This document shows, one piece after another, positions 1-5,030 of a stretch of 5,030 nt of DNA. The stretch's first letter is position 1. Each line of letters begins with the position of its first letter. The translations under genes were made by a program, and so were the position numbers. The notes under the pieces are model-generated. The model worked only from the letters and a program-made list of their open reading frames with translations, was not told the origin of the DNA and searched no databases. The stretch lies in NCBI GenBank assembly GCA_947175375.1, contig CAMWMT010000236.1, forward strand, positions 1 through 5,030. The letters run 5' to 3'. The DNA is from an uncultured Clostridiaceae bacterium. Lineage in GTDB: Bacteria; Bacillota; Clostridia; Lachnospirales; Lachnospiraceae.

Positions 1-721
1 CTTCGCAGCCGCTCTCCTTTAAGATCTGTTCCAGTTCCCGTTTGGAAAAGGTGCTGCCCCTGCCTTCCAAACTGTCAAAATACCTGCCCGTATGAGGCTC
101 CATGGCTCCTGCCCAGTATTTCAGGCCATACCGGTTATCTGCTGCCAGTACCATATGGCCGCCGGACTTCAGGTATCTTCTCAGCCGCTTTAACGCTTCG
201 ATCTCCGGGCGCTCTCCCGGAAAATATCCTGCTGCCTGCTGTAGAACCCCCACTGCCACGATCCAGTCGTAAGCAGCTTCCATCCCGGACGCCAGCCGTT
301 CCAGATTCCTCCACGGATCTCCGGCATAGACGGTCAGGTTCTCTGCATCCCCATGCCGCTTCACCAGAATACGGCTGCGGCTCATGCTCTCCTCCAGACA
401 GATGACCTGTCCGGCTTTTTTGATAAATCCTCCGGTCAGTTGTCCGCTATCAGCGCCGAACTCCAGCACCGTATCTCCGGCGCTGATCGGAAGCCATTCC
501 GTCAGATTCTCCCGCAAATGGGACAGATGATACAGCACCGGCCAGGAATCTTCCGTTCCCCGACGGCAGTCGTACCCTGCTTCCACCAGCTCCCGGATCT
601 TCACATCCTCCGGACGCGGCTGTTCTGTCTTTAAGAGGTCCTCATCCCCATAGAAGACCGTCACATTTCCATATCGCTCGCTGTACCAGCCTGCACTGTC
701 TTTTTCCTTATCTGTACCCAT
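1..721 (-). CDS. SAM-dependent methyltransferase-domain protein, N-terminal part (runs off left edge)
   Basis: I translated 240 residues from an ATG at 721; the frame stays open to the window edge, so the C-terminus is missing. Residues about 60-200 read as a class I (Rossmann-fold) methyltransferase: motif I VLEFGADSGQLTG at 85-97, an acidic end of strand 2 at CLEES (108-112), YDWIVAVGVL at 151-160, and SGGHMVLAADNRYGLKYWAG at 186-205. The YHLSHLRENLTEW stretch before motif I and the NRYGLKYWAGAMEPHTG segment resemble methyltransferase domains I associate with polysaccharide clusters of gut clostridia, where the domain can head a longer protein with glycosyltransferase modules; that extension cannot be seen here. 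The middle glycine of the usual GxGxG loop is Asp91. A GAGGTG Shine-Dalgarno (731-736) overlaps the stop of the upstream ATPase gene, with 13 bases between the genes, suggesting coupled translation. Likely role: methylation of the exported glycan or its precursor. The acceptor is unknown. Confidence 0.75.
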   Translation of the reverse strand, partial: MGTDKEKDSAGWYSERYGNVTVFYGDEDLLKTEQPRPEDVKIRELVEAGYDCRRGTEDSWPVLYHLSHLRENLTEWLPISAGDTVLEFGADSGQLTGGFIKKAGQVICLEESMSRSRILVKRHGDAENLTVYAGDPWRNLERLASGMEAAYDWIVAVGVLQQAAGYFPGERPEIEALKRLRRYLKSGGHMVLAADNRYGLKYWAGAMEPHTGRYFDSLEGRGSTFSKRELEQILKESGCE

Positions 722-730
722 CCGGCCCGG

Positions 731-736
731 CACCTC
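731..736 (-). promoter_or_regulatory. Shine-Dalgarno for the methyltransferase gene
   Basis: GAGGTG on the minus strand lies 9 bases before the ATG at 721 and overlaps the TGA stop of the upstream ATPase gene (735-737). This supports the ATG at 721. The ATG at 738, just upstream, opens a different frame that stops after about two dozen codons. The overlap suggests that ribosomes finishing the ATPase can re-initiate here. Confidence 0.55.
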
Positions 737-2021
737 ATTTCTCTCCATTTTCCACAGTGATCACCGTATTCATATCATAGAAACCAACCGTATCCTTATC
801 CGAGAGCACAGTCATCCCTACCAGATCATAAAGCCGGTGGTATACCTTGAATTCATCTCCCACATAACCAGTACAGCCCAGTGATATGAGATAATCCCCA
901 CCTTGGAGATCAATCCGCTGGGTATAAGTGACGATCCTCGTCTCCCCCGCCTCCACGGTTCCGGTCTCCACCCGCTCGAACATGCTGTTGGTTCCAGTGA
1001 TATCCGTTCCCTGTTTGTTCCGTATGGTGATCGTAAAGATGGGATTCTTCACCTGACTGTGAAAATACAGCTTCGCCTTCACCTGACAGGTGCTCCCCTT
1101 CTCTATGATACTGGAAAACTGTCCATACTGGTCTATGATGCCAAAGTCCACGATCTCCGCCTGCTTCTCCCCATAGTCGAGAATCGTCGGATTTACCTCA
1201 AAATGGTCCTTCCATGCCCTGCCTTCTGCCGTGTGCCGGTCGATCTCACTCTTTCCGCTCACATCCTCCAGCGTCTCCTCATCCAGCTGATGGACCAGAA
1301 GCTTCTTATACATATTGACCATGTCTTTGGGAGAACCCTCTGCCAACTTCACGCCCTTATTCAGAAGGACCACCCGGTCACAGTATTTGGCGATGCTGGT
1401 CAGATCATGGCTGACGAACAGGATCGTCTTTCCCAGTTTTTTAAATTCTTCAAATTTATGATAACATTTTGCCTGAAAAAATACGTCACCCACCGACAGC
1501 GCCTCGTCCACGATCAGGATTTCCGGATCGATATTAATCGCCACGGCAAAAGCCAGCCGCACAAACATGCCGCTGGAATAGGTCTTCACCGGCTGATGGA
1601 CAAACTCGCCGATATCCGCAAAATCCAGGATATCCTGAAGCCTTTCATTGATCTCTTCCGCTGAAAAGCCCAGCATCGTGCCATTCAGATACACATTTTC
1701 CAGACCGGTATACTCCATATTGAATCCGGCACCCAGCTCCAGAAGAGCTGAGATCCGGCCGTTGATCTCCATGTCTCCGTCGGTAGCACTGAGGACACCT
1801 GTGATGATCTTCAGGATCGTGGACTTGCCGGAGCCATTGACTCCGATGATCCCTACAGTCTCACCCTGACGGATCGTCATGCTCACATCCTTCAGGGCGT
1901 AGTGCTCGGTATAGCATTTCTTCTTTGTCAGGCCAAGAGAATCCTTCAGACGGTCCCGGTTGCGGCTGTATAATTTATAGATCTTCGTAATATGTTCCAG
2001 CTTGATTGCTATGTTGTCCAT
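735..2021 (-). CDS. wzt: ABC transporter ATPase for polysaccharide export with C-terminal Wzt-like domain
   Basis: This 428-residue protein powers export of a lipid-linked polysaccharide across the cytoplasmic membrane together with the permease encoded at 2278-3093. The nucleotide-binding domain fills about residues 1-245: Walker A GVNGSGKST (60-68), the GAGFNMEYTG segment typical of the Wzt/TagH group (97-106), signature YSSGM (148-152), Walker B ILIVDEAL (168-175), D-loop SVGD and H-loop VSHD with His205. After a linker, residues about 275-428 form a second domain containing NPIFTITIRNKQGTDITGTN (326-345), characteristic of the Wzt C-terminal carbohydrate-binding domain; a bare TagH/RfbB-type ATPase would be nearer 250 residues. 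In E. coli O8/O9a this domain binds the modified non-reducing end of the glycan before export. The start at 2021 is chosen because the MDNIAIKLEHITKIYKLY N-terminus fits the family and a Shine-Dalgarno lies just before it. An in-frame ATG at 2096 would add 25 residues encoded by the palindromic repeat. All catalytic motifs look intact. Confidence 0.92.
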   Translation of the reverse strand: MDNIAIKLEHITKIYKLYSRNRDRLKDSLGLTKKKCYTEHYALKDVSMTIRQGETVGIIGVNGSGKSTILKIITGVLSATDGDMEINGRISALLELGAGFNMEYTGLENVYLNGTMLGFSAEEINERLQDILDFADIGEFVHQPVKTYSSGMFVRLAFAVAINIDPEILIVDEALSVGDVFFQAKCYHKFEEFKKLGKTILFVSHDLTSIAKYCDRVVLLNKGVKLAEGSPKDMVNMYKKLLVHQLDEETLEDVSGKSEIDRHTAEGRAWKDHFEVNPTILDYGEKQAEIVDFGIIDQYGQFSSIIEKGSTCQVKAKLYFHSQVKNPIFTITIRNKQGTDITGTNSMFERVETGTVEAGETRIVTYTQRIDLQGGDYLISLGCTGYVGDEFKVYHRLYDLVGMTVLSDKDTVGFYDMNTVITVENGEK

Positions 2022-2026
2022 AGATA

Positions 2027-2033
2027 CCTCTTT
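2027..2033 (-). promoter_or_regulatory. Shine-Dalgarno for the ATPase gene
   Basis: AAAGAGG on the minus strand sits 5 bases before the ATG at 2021. It lies just outside the left end of the large palindrome, so the element stops short of the translation signal. It supports the 2021 start over the in-frame ATG at 2096. Confidence 0.55.
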
Positions 2034-2107
2034 TTCTGCTCTCTCCCTTGCCAGCACGGACGCCTGCCTGGGCATATATTCCTTCCAGCCAAGCAATCAG
2101 GGCTCTC

Positions 2108-2120
2108 CCCACTGCGTGGG
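2108..2120. repeat. Small perfect hairpin inside the large palindrome
   Basis: CCCAC, a three-base TGC spacer, then GTGGG form a perfect 5-bp stem. It lies in the left half of the large palindrome and has no equally clean counterpart in the right half, so it would bulge out as a side arm of the long stem. It is followed by CCTT...AAGG (2126-2138), a possible second side arm. No T-run follows on either strand, so it is not an intrinsic terminator. Confidence 0.5.
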
Positions 2121-2144
2121 TCCCTCCTTACCACAAGGGAAGCA

Positions 2145-2174
2145 GCGGTACTAAGCTCATGCTGCGCGTACCGC
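2145..2174. repeat. Core hairpin of the large palindrome
   Basis: GCGGTAC (2145-2151) and GTACCGC (2168-2174) are perfect inverted copies around a 16-base centre that itself holds AGC-TCAT-GCT. This is the apex of the long palindrome and its centre of symmetry. In RNA it would form a terminal hairpin. Confidence 0.65.
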
Positions 2175-2277
2175 TTGCATTCGTTAAGGACCGGCGCCCT
2201 TCAATGGGGCTTCCAGGAACATATGCCCAGACAGACTGGGGCTGGCAAGCGATAAAGCAGTAATAAATTCATGTTAT

Positions 2278-3093
2278 TTACAGCACATCCGCAAAATGTA
2301 CCTTCAGTTTCTGGAATACATTCGTTCCAATTACCCAGATCAGCGCGGTCACTACCCAAAAATAAATGTTCATCCACCCGAGTCCCAGGATGGTATCAGT
2401 CTGAAACAGTGATGCCCGATAGCCATAGACGATGTAGCAGAGGGGGTTCAACTTCAGGACGATCAGAAACGGGTATTTTGCCAACAGGTCTTCCAGAGAC
2501 CACATGATCGGCGTCATCCAGATGCCCACCTGCAGAAAGATATTGATGATCTGGCTCAGGTCGCGGAAAAAGACCACTAGCGCACTGGTCAGCATGCATA
2601 CTCCTGTAACGAAAAGCATGAGGCAGGCACTGAAATAGACCACCTTCAACGTATGCAGCCCCGGGTAGTATCCGTACAGGGTGAACAGGAGCACCATGAA
2701 CAATACAAAGAACGCATGGATGAACAACGCCGCGATTGTCTTTACCAGAGGCAGGATATTGATATTAAATACGACTTTTTTCACCAGATAATTGTATTCC
2801 AGCAGCGCGTTAGTCCCGTTGCTCAGGCTCTCAGAAAAATAGAACCAAGGCACAATGCCGCTGACCAGCCACAGGACAAAGGGCACGCTGATCCCCTTCT
2901 TCAGTTCCGCCGTAGCATTGTTCAGTCCGATCTGGAAGACGAACCAGTATACCAGCACGATGACCACCGGCTGGATCATCGCCCAGACTACGCCGAAATA
3001 GGAACCCGCATACCGGGTCTTAAAATCATTTTTGGATAATTTCCAGATCAGCCTCCGGTTCTTCCAGAAATCCAGAAATATATGGTCCGCCAT
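2278..3093 (-). CDS. wzm: ABC-2 type polysaccharide export permease
   Basis: This 271-residue integral membrane protein is the channel subunit that moves a lipid-linked glycan across the cytoplasmic membrane, paired with the ATPase at 735-2021. The N-terminal cytoplasmic stretch (WKLSKNDFKTRYAGSYFG, about 17-34) leads into roughly six hydrophobic segments near 35-55, 70-88, 115-140, 148-174, 183-199 and 240-257. Family hallmarks are YAGSYFGVVWAMIQP (28-42), FFRDLSQIINIFLQ (175-188), TPIMWSL (194-200) and LNPLCYIVYGYR (215-226). Length is normal for the Wzm/TagG/RfbD group. The start at 3093 is preferred because AAGGAGG lies 6 bases before it; the in-frame ATG at 3135 would add 14 atypical residues and overlap rfbC. 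Only 11 bases separate it from the rfbC stop, and its Shine-Dalgarno overlaps that stop. The sequence does not separate O-antigen-like from teichoic-acid export; the partner's Wzt domain favours the former type. Confidence 0.92.
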   Translation of the reverse strand: MADHIFLDFWKNRRLIWKLSKNDFKTRYAGSYFGVVWAMIQPVVIVLVYWFVFQIGLNNATAELKKGISVPFVLWLVSGIVPWFYFSESLSNGTNALLEYNYLVKKVVFNINILPLVKTIAALFIHAFFVLFMVLLFTLYGYYPGLHTLKVVYFSACLMLFVTGVCMLTSALVVFFRDLSQIINIFLQVGIWMTPIMWSLEDLLAKYPFLIVLKLNPLCYIVYGYRASLFQTDTILGLGWMNIYFWVVTALIWVIGTNVFQKLKVHFADVL

Positions 3094-3099
3094 ACCGGC

Positions 3100-3106
3100 C
3101 CTCCTT
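3100..3106 (-). promoter_or_regulatory. Shine-Dalgarno for the permease gene
   Basis: AAGGAGG on the minus strand, a near-consensus site, ends 6 bases before the ATG at 3093 and overlaps the TAA of rfbC (3105-3107). It decides the start in favour of 3093 over the ATG at 3135, and implies translational coupling with rfbC. Confidence 0.7.
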
Positions 3107-3656
3107 ACTTCTTCAGTTCCCGGATGCCGCCCCATTTCTGATCCTTCTCAGAGATGATGAGCTCCATCCCTTCCGGTATGGGCCAGTCTACGCCGATCTC
3201 CGGATCGTTCCATGCCAGTCCGCCTTCGTCATTGGAATGATAAAAATCTGTACATTTATAGGCAAATTCTGCAAAATCCGACAGCACCAGAAAACCGTGG
3301 GCAAAATTTTTCGGAATAAAGAACTGTTTCTTATTCTCTGCTGACAGAAGCACTCCGTGCCACTGACCGTAAGTCGCGGAACCTGGCCTTAAGTCCACTG
3401 CTACGTCGAACACTTCCCCGCTGACCACCCGGACCAGCTTGTCCTGGGGATAATTGATCTGAAAATGCAGTCCCCGCAACACGCCCTTTTTGGATGCTGA
3501 TTGGTTATCCTGCACAAACTCCATATCGATGCCTGCTGCCGCATAATCGTTGTAATTGTAGGTCTCCATAAAATATCCGCGCTCATCCCCGAACACGGCC
3601 GGCGTGATGATCTTCAGCCCCTCGATCCCACAGGTCTCCACTGTGATCTTTCCCAT
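3105..3656 (-). CDS. rfbC: dTDP-4-dehydrorhamnose 3,5-epimerase
   Basis: RfbC (RmlC) epimerises C3 and C5 of dTDP-4-keto-6-deoxyglucose, the third step of dTDP-L-rhamnose synthesis in the cytoplasm. The 183-residue length and cupin-type sequence match the family. Visible hallmarks are DERGYFMETYN (24-34), FVQDNQSASKKGVLRGLHFQ (47-66) with His64 as the expected catalytic base and Arg61 near it, QDKLVRVVSGEVFDVAVDLR (71-90) with Lys73, FFIPKNFAHGF (112-122), Tyr133 in the position of the catalytic acid, and SEKDQKWG (169-176) with Asp172. Catalytic assignments are by analogy with studied RmlC enzymes. The start is supported by GAGAGG (3665-3670) 8 bases upstream. It lies 81 bases after rfbA and 11 bases before the permease gene, consistent with one operon. 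No defects seen. Confidence 0.96.
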   Translation of the reverse strand: MGKITVETCGIEGLKIITPAVFGDERGYFMETYNYNDYAAAGIDMEFVQDNQSASKKGVLRGLHFQINYPQDKLVRVVSGEVFDVAVDLRPGSATYGQWHGVLLSAENKKQFFIPKNFAHGFLVLSDFAEFAYKCTDFYHSNDEGGLAWNDPEIGVDWPIPEGMELIISEKDQKWGGIRELKK

Positions 3657-3737
3657 CTTAACTTCCTCTCTTCCCCTTGTCTCAAAACCCGGACTTCGGA
3701 TGCCTGCAACCGCATCTGCCCTCTGTCTGTTTCATAA

Positions 3738-4607
3738 TTACAGTCCGTTGGCTACATCCACCAGATACTGCCCATATGCCGTCTTCATCAGCGGTTCTGC
3801 CAGCTTCAGAAGCTGCTCCTTATCAATGAATTTTCTCCGGAACGCGATCTCTTCGATACAAGAGATATAAAGCCCCTGCCTCTTCTGGAAAGCCGCTACG
3901 AAATCCGCCGCATCCAGTAGGGCATCGTGATTTCCCGTATCCAACCATGCAAAGCCGCGTCCCAGCGTCTCTACACGAAGAGTCCCTCTTCTTAAATACT
4001 CGTTGTTGATGCTTGTGATCTCGATCTCGCCCCGGGCGGAAGGTTTTACATTTTTTGCGATTTCCACTACGTCATTGTCATAAAAATACAGGCCGGGCAC
4101 CGCATAATTGGACTTCGGATGCTCTGGCTTCTCCTCGATGGAAATCGCCATGCCGTTTTCATCAAATTCCACAACTCCGTACTCTCTCGGATCTCGCACA
4201 TAATATCCGAAGATCGTTGCGCCGCTCTCATAGGTCGCCACTCGCTTCAGCACCTGGGAAAAACTCTGCCCATAGAAAATATTATCTCCCAGGATCAGCG
4301 CCACGCTGTCCTTCCCGATGAAATCCGCACCAATGATAAATGCGTCTGCCAGTCCTCTCGGCTGTTCCTGCACCGCGTATTCAAAACGCATACCCAGCTG
4401 TTCACCGTCTCCCAGCAGATCTTCAAACATCGGCAGATCCCGCGGTGTGGAGATGATCAGCACCTCCCGGATACCCGCCAGCATCAGGATGGATAAGGGA
4501 TAATAGATCATCGGTTTGTCATAGACCGGCATGATCTGCTTCGATACTGCTTTCGTCAGCGGGTACAGCCTCGTTCCGGAGCCGCCCGCAAGTATAATTC
4601 CTTTCAT
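3738..4607 (-). CDS. rfbA: Glucose-1-phosphate thymidylyltransferase
   Basis: RfbA (RmlA) joins dTTP and glucose-1-phosphate to give dTDP-glucose and pyrophosphate, the first step of dTDP-L-rhamnose synthesis. The 289-residue length matches the family. Motifs seen: the nucleotide-binding loop GGSGTRLYPLT (8-18) with Lys23 and KQIMPVYDKPMIYYP (23-37), EQPRGLADAF (81-90), LGDNIFYG (106-113) with metal-binding Asp108, REYGVVEFD (141-149), EEKP (158-161), GEIEIT (193-198) and WLDTG (221-225) with Asp223. The start at 4607 is chosen because MKGIILAGGSGTRLYPLT is the normal N-terminus and AGGAGGA lies 11 bases upstream. The in-frame ATG at 4712 would add 35 unrelated residues and overlap the upstream gene. 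Close relatives can be selective for other sugar phosphates, but here the adjacent rfbC supports the rhamnose route. rfbB and rfbD are not in the window. Confidence 0.96.
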   Translation of the reverse strand: MKGIILAGGSGTRLYPLTKAVSKQIMPVYDKPMIYYPLSILMLAGIREVLIISTPRDLPMFEDLLGDGEQLGMRFEYAVQEQPRGLADAFIIGADFIGKDSVALILGDNIFYGQSFSQVLKRVATYESGATIFGYYVRDPREYGVVEFDENGMAISIEEKPEHPKSNYAVPGLYFYDNDVVEIAKNVKPSARGEIEITSINNEYLRRGTLRVETLGRGFAWLDTGNHDALLDAADFVAAFQKRQGLYISCIEEIAFRRKFIDKEQLLKLAEPLMKTAYGQYLVDVANGL

Positions 4608-4618
4608 TTCTATAAATG

Positions 4619-4625
4619 TCCTCCT
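4619..4625 (-). promoter_or_regulatory. Shine-Dalgarno for rfbA
   Basis: AGGAGGA on the minus strand ends 11 bases before the ATG at 4607. It is the strongest ribosome-binding signal near the gene and fixes the start at the conserved MKGIILAGG N-terminus. Confidence 0.7.
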
Positions 4626-4652
4626 ATTTGAGTTCTGTTTGTATCCGAACAC

Positions 4653-4662
4653 TGCCCGGGCA
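4653..4662. repeat. Perfect 10-bp palindrome in the rfbA leader
   Basis: TGCCCGGGCA is a perfect dyad with no loop, located between the upstream gene's stop and the rfbA Shine-Dalgarno. The symmetry does not extend outward: the flanking bases on both sides fail to pair. With no loop and no T-run it cannot be a standard terminator. It may be a protein-binding dyad or chance. Confidence 0.3.
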
Positions 4663-4673
4663 CAAACTTGTTT

Positions 4674-4679
4674 ATTATA
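4674..4679 (-). promoter_or_regulatory. Possible -10 element upstream of rfbA
   Basis: A consensus TATAAT on the minus strand overlaps the TAA stop of the upstream gene and would place a transcript start near 4667, giving rfbA a leader of about 60 bases. I find no good -35 hexamer at spacings of 16 to 19 and no TG extended -10, so it may be a chance result of an AT-rich gene end. An internal promoter starting the rfbA-rfbC-export unit is possible but weakly supported. Confidence 0.25.
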
Positions 4680-5030
4680 ATTCTTCTTCCAGAGTACGTA
4701 GCAGCAGATCACAGTCCGTCAGAAAATTCCTAGCAAACAGGAAATGCAGCTGCCCGCCAATCTCCTTTACTTCATAAAGCCGCACCGCCTGGTTGTCCGG
4801 CATAGCAGATAGCTGATATGTGCAGATTGGCTGAAAATCCTGTGTATAATCTGCATAATAGACCAATGCTCCCTGATAGCTTTCACCTACACAGGCATAA
4901 TCACTGCTTACATAGAGCCTCCAGCCGTCTTCTGTAGGTTCACAGGAAGCCATCTCATTGTCCGCCACCGCAGGAAGCAGTTCCTTTGGCTCACTCCAGG
5001 TCACTCCGTCATCTTCGGAGATCATGCCCC
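4675..5030 (-). CDS. C-terminal end of an Asp-box (sialidase-like) protein
   Basis: The last 117 residues of a protein whose start lies beyond the right edge are visible; the ATG at 5025 is internal to the open frame and has no claim as the true start. Near the window edge is SEDDGVTW, which matches the Asp-box pattern SxDxGxTW found in beta-propeller sialidases and other BNR-repeat proteins. The remainder (DGWRLYVSSDYA, GALVYYADYT, GGQLHFLFARNF) alternates polar and hydrophobic residues in a manner suiting beta-strands of propeller blades, but I see no second Asp-box and no catalytic residues. It could be a glycan-active enzyme or a non-catalytic propeller protein; substrate is unknown. It ends 67 bases before rfbA on the same strand, so it may be the preceding gene of the operon or the end of a separate unit. 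Confidence 0.6.
   Translation of the reverse strand, partial: GMISEDDGVTWSEPKELLPAVADNEMASCEPTEDGWRLYVSSDYACVGESYQGALVYYADYTQDFQPICTYQLSAMPDNQAVRLYEVKEIGGQLHFLFARNFLTDCDLLLRTLEEEL

Larger units (their letters stand above)
2036..2260. repeat. Large imperfect inverted repeat, MITE-like, between permease and ATPase genes
   Basis: The 256 bases between the permease stop and the ATPase start hold no convincing gene but are organised as one long imperfect palindrome. The outer arms are 2036-2082 and the reverse complement of 2216-2260; by hand alignment about 35 of 45 paired positions match with one two-base gap. CTTGCCAGC (2047-2055) against GCTGGCAAG (2241-2249), and CTGGGCATAT (2068-2077) against ATATGCCCAG (2221-2230), are perfect. 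Symmetry continues inwards to a core of GCGGTAC (2145-2151) facing GTACCGC (2168-2174). I see no target-site duplication at the ends and no transposase. It could be a small non-autonomous mobile element, an intergenic repeat family, or a structured segment of the operon mRNA. Copy number elsewhere in the genome cannot be judged here. Confidence 0.72.

Noticed and set aside
353..634. Plus-strand open frame of 93 codons
   Set aside because: It lies entirely antisense to the methyltransferase domain, has no family resemblance, and has no good Shine-Dalgarno; it is a shadow of the real gene.
722..730. CCGGcCCGG-like short dyad between the Shine-Dalgarno and start of the methyltransferase gene
   Set aside because: The arms are only 4 bases around one central base, expected by chance in GC-rich sequence and too short to act as a hairpin.
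903..1664. Plus-strand open frame of 253 codons
   Set aside because: It is antisense to the ATPase gene, whose Walker, signature and C-terminal motifs are intact. The translated product resembles nothing I recognise.
2036..2260. The long palindrome as an intrinsic terminator, group II intron remnant or riboswitch
   Set aside because: There is no T-run after the stem on the minus strand, no domain V-like intron motif, and no riboswitch consensus that I recognise. A repeat element is the simplest reading.
1992..2263. Two plus-strand open frames of 87 and 71 codons across the palindromic region
   Set aside because: They arise in repeat sequence and overlap each other in different frames; neither has a recognisable domain. 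The MPRQ-like peptide comes from the inverted-repeat arm.
2396..2599. Minus-strand frame of 67 codons inside the permease gene
   Set aside because: It is an out-of-frame shadow within a well-supported membrane protein gene.
3699..3716. GATGC/GCATC hairpin between rfbA and rfbC as a terminator
   Set aside because: The stem is only 5 bp with an 8-base loop and no T-run follows on the minus strand. Nothing else in the 81-base gap looks regulatory beyond the rfbC Shine-Dalgarno.

Overview
The window is a stretch of a bacterial cell-surface polysaccharide locus. All six protein genes lie on the minus strand and are transcribed from high to low coordinates. GC content looks moderate, purine-rich Shine-Dalgarno sequences precede five of the six genes (the start of the sixth lies outside), and the protein sequences resemble those of Firmicutes. 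A gut clostridium of the Lachnospiraceae type is my best guess; this is an impression, not a database result.

Layout in transcription order (right to left). At 4675 to the right edge is the C-terminal end of a protein with one sialidase-type Asp-box. Next are rfbA (3738-4607, glucose-1-phosphate thymidylyltransferase) and rfbC (3105-3656, dTDP-4-dehydrorhamnose 3,5-epimerase), steps 1 and 3 of dTDP-L-rhamnose synthesis. They are followed by an ABC-2 polysaccharide-export permease (2278-3093, Wzm/TagG type). Then comes a 256-base gap filled by a large imperfect palindrome (about 2036-2260). After it lie the matching ATPase with a C-terminal Wzt-like carbohydrate-binding domain (735-2021) and the N-terminal 240 residues of a SAM-dependent methyltransferase-domain protein that runs off the left edge.

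Together the genes fit an ABC-transporter-dependent pathway for a probably rhamnose-containing glycan: RfbA and RfbC help supply dTDP-rhamnose, and the permease and ATPase export the undecaprenyl-linked chain. The ATPase's extra domain may recognise a modified chain end, and the neighbouring methyltransferase is a candidate for making that modification. The last point is inference from the E. coli O8/O9a systems.

I see no convincing intrinsic terminator, tRNA, rRNA, CRISPR array, transposase or integrase gene. Most of the window is ordinary for such a locus. The least explained feature is the palindrome between the permease and ATPase genes. Three gene starts are placed downstream of the longest possible ATG, based on Shine-Dalgarno position and family N-termini.
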